Positions 21,991 to 23,740 of a stretch of DNA of 23,740 nucleotides are shown here, piece after piece. The DNA is taken from the IMG/VR virus record IMGVR_UViG_3300009160_000172, positions 1 to 23,740 of that record; one strand, given 5' to 3'. The notes beneath the pieces are model-generated. The model had not been told where the DNA came from and searched no databases. It was given only the letters and a program-made list of their open reading frames with translations. Source of the stretch: a virus. The stretch's first letter is position 1. Each line of letters begins with the position of its first letter. The position numbers and the translations under genes are program-made.

Positions 21991-23424
21991 TCACCACACT
22001 GCGAGGACGGGGTCAGGAGCCTCGGGCTCGACCTCAGGTTCGATCGTTGTCACGCCCCACAGGGCGAGGGTTGCCGCAACAAGCGGCGAGATGTCGACGG
22101 CCGACGACGAGCGTGAGAACGCCCAGGCGTCGCCGAGCTTGCGCTTGGCTGCACCGGCGACGGCGGCGGTCAGGTCCGGTTGGCCAAGGTGGCGCACTTT
22201 GTCGTTGAGCACGGCGTCGAAGAGACGCCCGCACGCCTGGGCCATGTCCCGGCTCGAGGTCGTCACGACGTTGACGCCGGCGGCCTCAAGCTCGGGGATG
22301 ACCGTAGATGCCGGGCCGATTTGGTCGACGATGACCGCTCGGGGCTTCCACTTGTCCCACAGCTGGACGATGCGACCGACGACCCAGTCGGTGCCGGCAC
22401 GCCGGTCGACGAGCTCGATGACGTGCTTGTCCCCGGGGCCGAGACCAGCCACGGCGATCGAAGCGTGCTCACGGTCGGGAGCGAAGTCGACGGCGAAGCA
22501 CACGTCGTCGCCCGGCGACGTCTCCTTGTCGGTGCGACGCTCCCACGTCGAGACGGGGATGGGCGCAGAAGTGATGCCAGACGTCCAGCGGTTCAGGTAG
22601 GCGCGCTCAAACTCGGCGAGCTCCATCGACGTGAAGTCGGACCGGATCACGTCAAGGTCGATCGTGTGGCCGAGCGCCGGGTGGCACGACTGCCAGGTGA
22701 TCGGGTCGGCCGGGTCAAGCTCGTCCTCGGCGGACCACTCGAAGAAGCACACGCCGTCGGTCACGCCCTTTGCGGCGATCTCGCGCCCACGGTCAACCTT
22801 CTGACGCAGGTAGGTGCTGTCGGCGGTGCCGGCGGTCGACACGATCCACAGCTGCGGCTGGTCACGGGTGACCATCGACGGCTTGATTGCCTGCTCCATG
22901 CGGCCGTCGATCAGATGGAACGCCTCGTCGATGACGCCAACGTCCGTCTGCCTGCCGTGAACAGCAGTTTCGTGCGTCGCAGCGATCGTGTGCAGCGAGC
23001 CGTTCGCCCAACGGATCGCCTCGGAACCGTTCGACCGCCGGACGTGGAACATCGACGCCAGCTCGGAACGCTCGAGCACCGGGACGTGGTTGTCAGTGAA
23101 CTGCAAGTAGGCGTCGTTGCGGGTCTGCGCCGTGTAGACGATCTTCTGGTCGGGCCACTTTGTCGCACGCCAGACGAGCATGGCGAGCATGGCGCTCGTC
23201 TTGCCGGCCTGCCGCGGAATCGTGAGCACACACTCTCGGTAGACCAGGCGTCCGGTCGTCGGGTCGTACTCGAGGGCGACGTCCATGACGTGGCGCTGCC
23301 ACGGCATGAGCTCGAAGCCGAGCATCTCGGCGATGCCCGCGACCTCGCCGCCCCACGTCGGGCGGTCGGTCCTAGCGGTGCTCCACCTGGGCAGACAGGC
23401 GCGCGGCGAGCTGGTCGAAGGCAT
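21991..23424 (-). CDS. terminase large subunit
   Basis: This 477-residue protein is the ATP-driven DNA packaging motor. The ATPase domain has PWQRHVMD (41-48), a Walker A-type PRQAGKT (70-76), Walker B GVIDEA (163-168) and the coupling motif STAGT (196-200). The nuclease domain has its acidic residues D313 (in AVDFAPD), D367 (in AVIVDQIGPA) and D444 (in SSSAVDISP). The chosen ATG at 23424 gives 53 nt of overlap with the small terminase; a longer frame to 23493 adds residues from the other frame. The next gene starts five bases downstream. Confidence 0.95.
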   Translation of the reverse strand: MPSTSSPRACLPRWSTARTDRPTWGGEVAGIAEMLGFELMPWQRHVMDVALEYDPTTGRLVYRECVLTIPRQAGKTSAMLAMLVWRATKWPDQKIVYTAQTRNDAYLQFTDNHVPVLERSELASMFHVRRSNGSEAIRWANGSLHTIAATHETAVHGRQTDVGVIDEAFHLIDGRMEQAIKPSMVTRDQPQLWIVSTAGTADSTYLRQKVDRGREIAAKGVTDGVCFFEWSAEDELDPADPITWQSCHPALGHTIDLDVIRSDFTSMELAEFERAYLNRWTSGITSAPIPVSTWERRTDKETSPGDDVCFAVDFAPDREHASIAVAGLGPGDKHVIELVDRRAGTDWVVGRIVQLWDKWKPRAVIVDQIGPASTVIPELEAAGVNVVTTSSRDMAQACGRLFDAVLNDKVRHLGQPDLTAAVAGAAKRKLGDAWAFSRSSSAVDISPLVAATLALWGVTTIEPEVEPEAPDPVLAVW

Positions 23425-23626
23425 CGTTGACACCCGTGTCCTTGGTTGACAGCAGTTGGATCGTCGCCCGGTACTCGCGAGCCACCGCAGCAAGGCCGGA
23501 GCCGGCGTCGGTGTCGAGCGTGGCGGCGAGAGTCATGGCGAGCGAGGCGATGGCCTCAAGCTCGGCAGTCCAGTCGGCGTCCTTGCGGCGCTGCGCCAGG
23601 AGGGCCTTGAGCTTGCGCGTGTTCAT
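23372..23626 (-). CDS. putative terminase small subunit
   Basis: This 84-residue helical protein (KLKALLAQRRKDADWTAELE, then AIASLAMTLAATLD and REYRATIQLL) lies directly upstream of the large terminase and overlaps it. Small size, helical content and position fit a small terminase that recognises packaging DNA, although no DNA-binding motif is clear. The ATG at 23626 has GGAGGA two bases upstream, rather close; TTG at 23641 would add five residues. Its start overlaps the stop of a further open frame running off the right edge. Confidence 0.65.
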   Translation of the reverse strand: MNTRKLKALLAQRRKDADWTAELEAIASLAMTLAATLDTDAGSGLAAVAREYRATIQLLSTKDTGVNDAFDQLAARLSAQVEHR

Positions 23627-23739
23627 GGTCCTCCGTTGCAAGTTCTTGCAGCCGATCGGCGGTCGGGCCGGTCGACCTCGAGCGGCACCGGCTCAGACCC
23701 CTTTGTTTGCAAGGGTTTCGCCACGGACCTCGGGGAGAG
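23623..23739 (-). CDS. possible partial gene at right edge
   Basis: An open minus-strand frame enters from the window edge and ends with TGA overlapping the small terminase start (ATGA). It shows the same coupling as other genes here, but only about 38 codons are visible. Codon use looks coding-like in the first half and less so near the end. A GTG inside (reading VAKPLQTKG) could instead start a short gene. No family can be named. Confidence 0.2.
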   Translation of the reverse strand, partial: LSPRSVAKPLQTKGSEPVPLEVDRPDRRSAARTCNGGP

Positions 23740-23740
23740 A

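Noticed and set aside
22180-23430. 416-residue plus-strand open frame opposite the large terminase
   Set aside because: It is antisense to a gene with complete Walker A, Walker B and nuclease motifs, and its own product shows no recognisable domain.

Overview
The window is most of the late (structural and lysis) region of a tailed, siphovirus-type phage or prophage from a high-GC host. Four things point to an actinobacterial (Actinomycetota) host: the strong G/C bias at third codon positions, GTG starts, a DUF2510 membrane protein and a ReqiPepy6 Gp37-like tail protein. The sequence does not allow a closer host assignment. Nearly everything lies on the minus strand and reads from right to left. 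Many neighbouring genes overlap by 1-4 nt or are a few bases apart, so this looks like one long late operon.

In transcription order, the head module runs from about 23.6 to 18.0 kb: small and large terminase, a hidden 47-residue membrane protein, an HK97-type portal, a Dps-like/prohead-protease fusion and the HK97-fold major capsid protein. A hairpin with repeats matching its loop then separates the capsid gene from a three-gene sugar-transfer cassette (two GT-A glycosyltransferases and a polytopic membrane protein, 17.9-15.8 kb). The neck module (head-tail connector, tail terminator, HK97 gp10-like protein) follows. A CgeB-like glycosyltransferase comes next, then the tail tube and the tail chaperones G and G-T with a -1 frameshift site (CCCAAAA). 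After these come the 827-residue tape measure, a distal-tail-like protein, a Gp37-like hub protein that carries an inserted PA14-like region and is cut in two by an in-frame amber codon, and several minor tail and fibre proteins. The operon ends with lysis-type genes (a membrane/coiled-coil protein, an M15-type endolysin, an r1t-like holin). A DNA-binding-like protein and a metallophosphoesterase sit among them.

A strong inverted repeat at about 1.36-1.40 kb separates this operon from two convergent plus-strand genes: a compact tyrosine integrase and a small membrane protein with a DUF2510 motif. The integrase suggests a temperate phage or prophage, but no repressor, replication gene or attachment site is visible. 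The first 140 bases are extreme C-homopolymer sequence and are probably a degraded contig end.

The most unusual points are the Dps-like domain fused to the capsid maturation protease, the virion glycosylation set spread over head and tail operons, the candidate pseudoknot after the capsid gene, and the amber-split hub protein.
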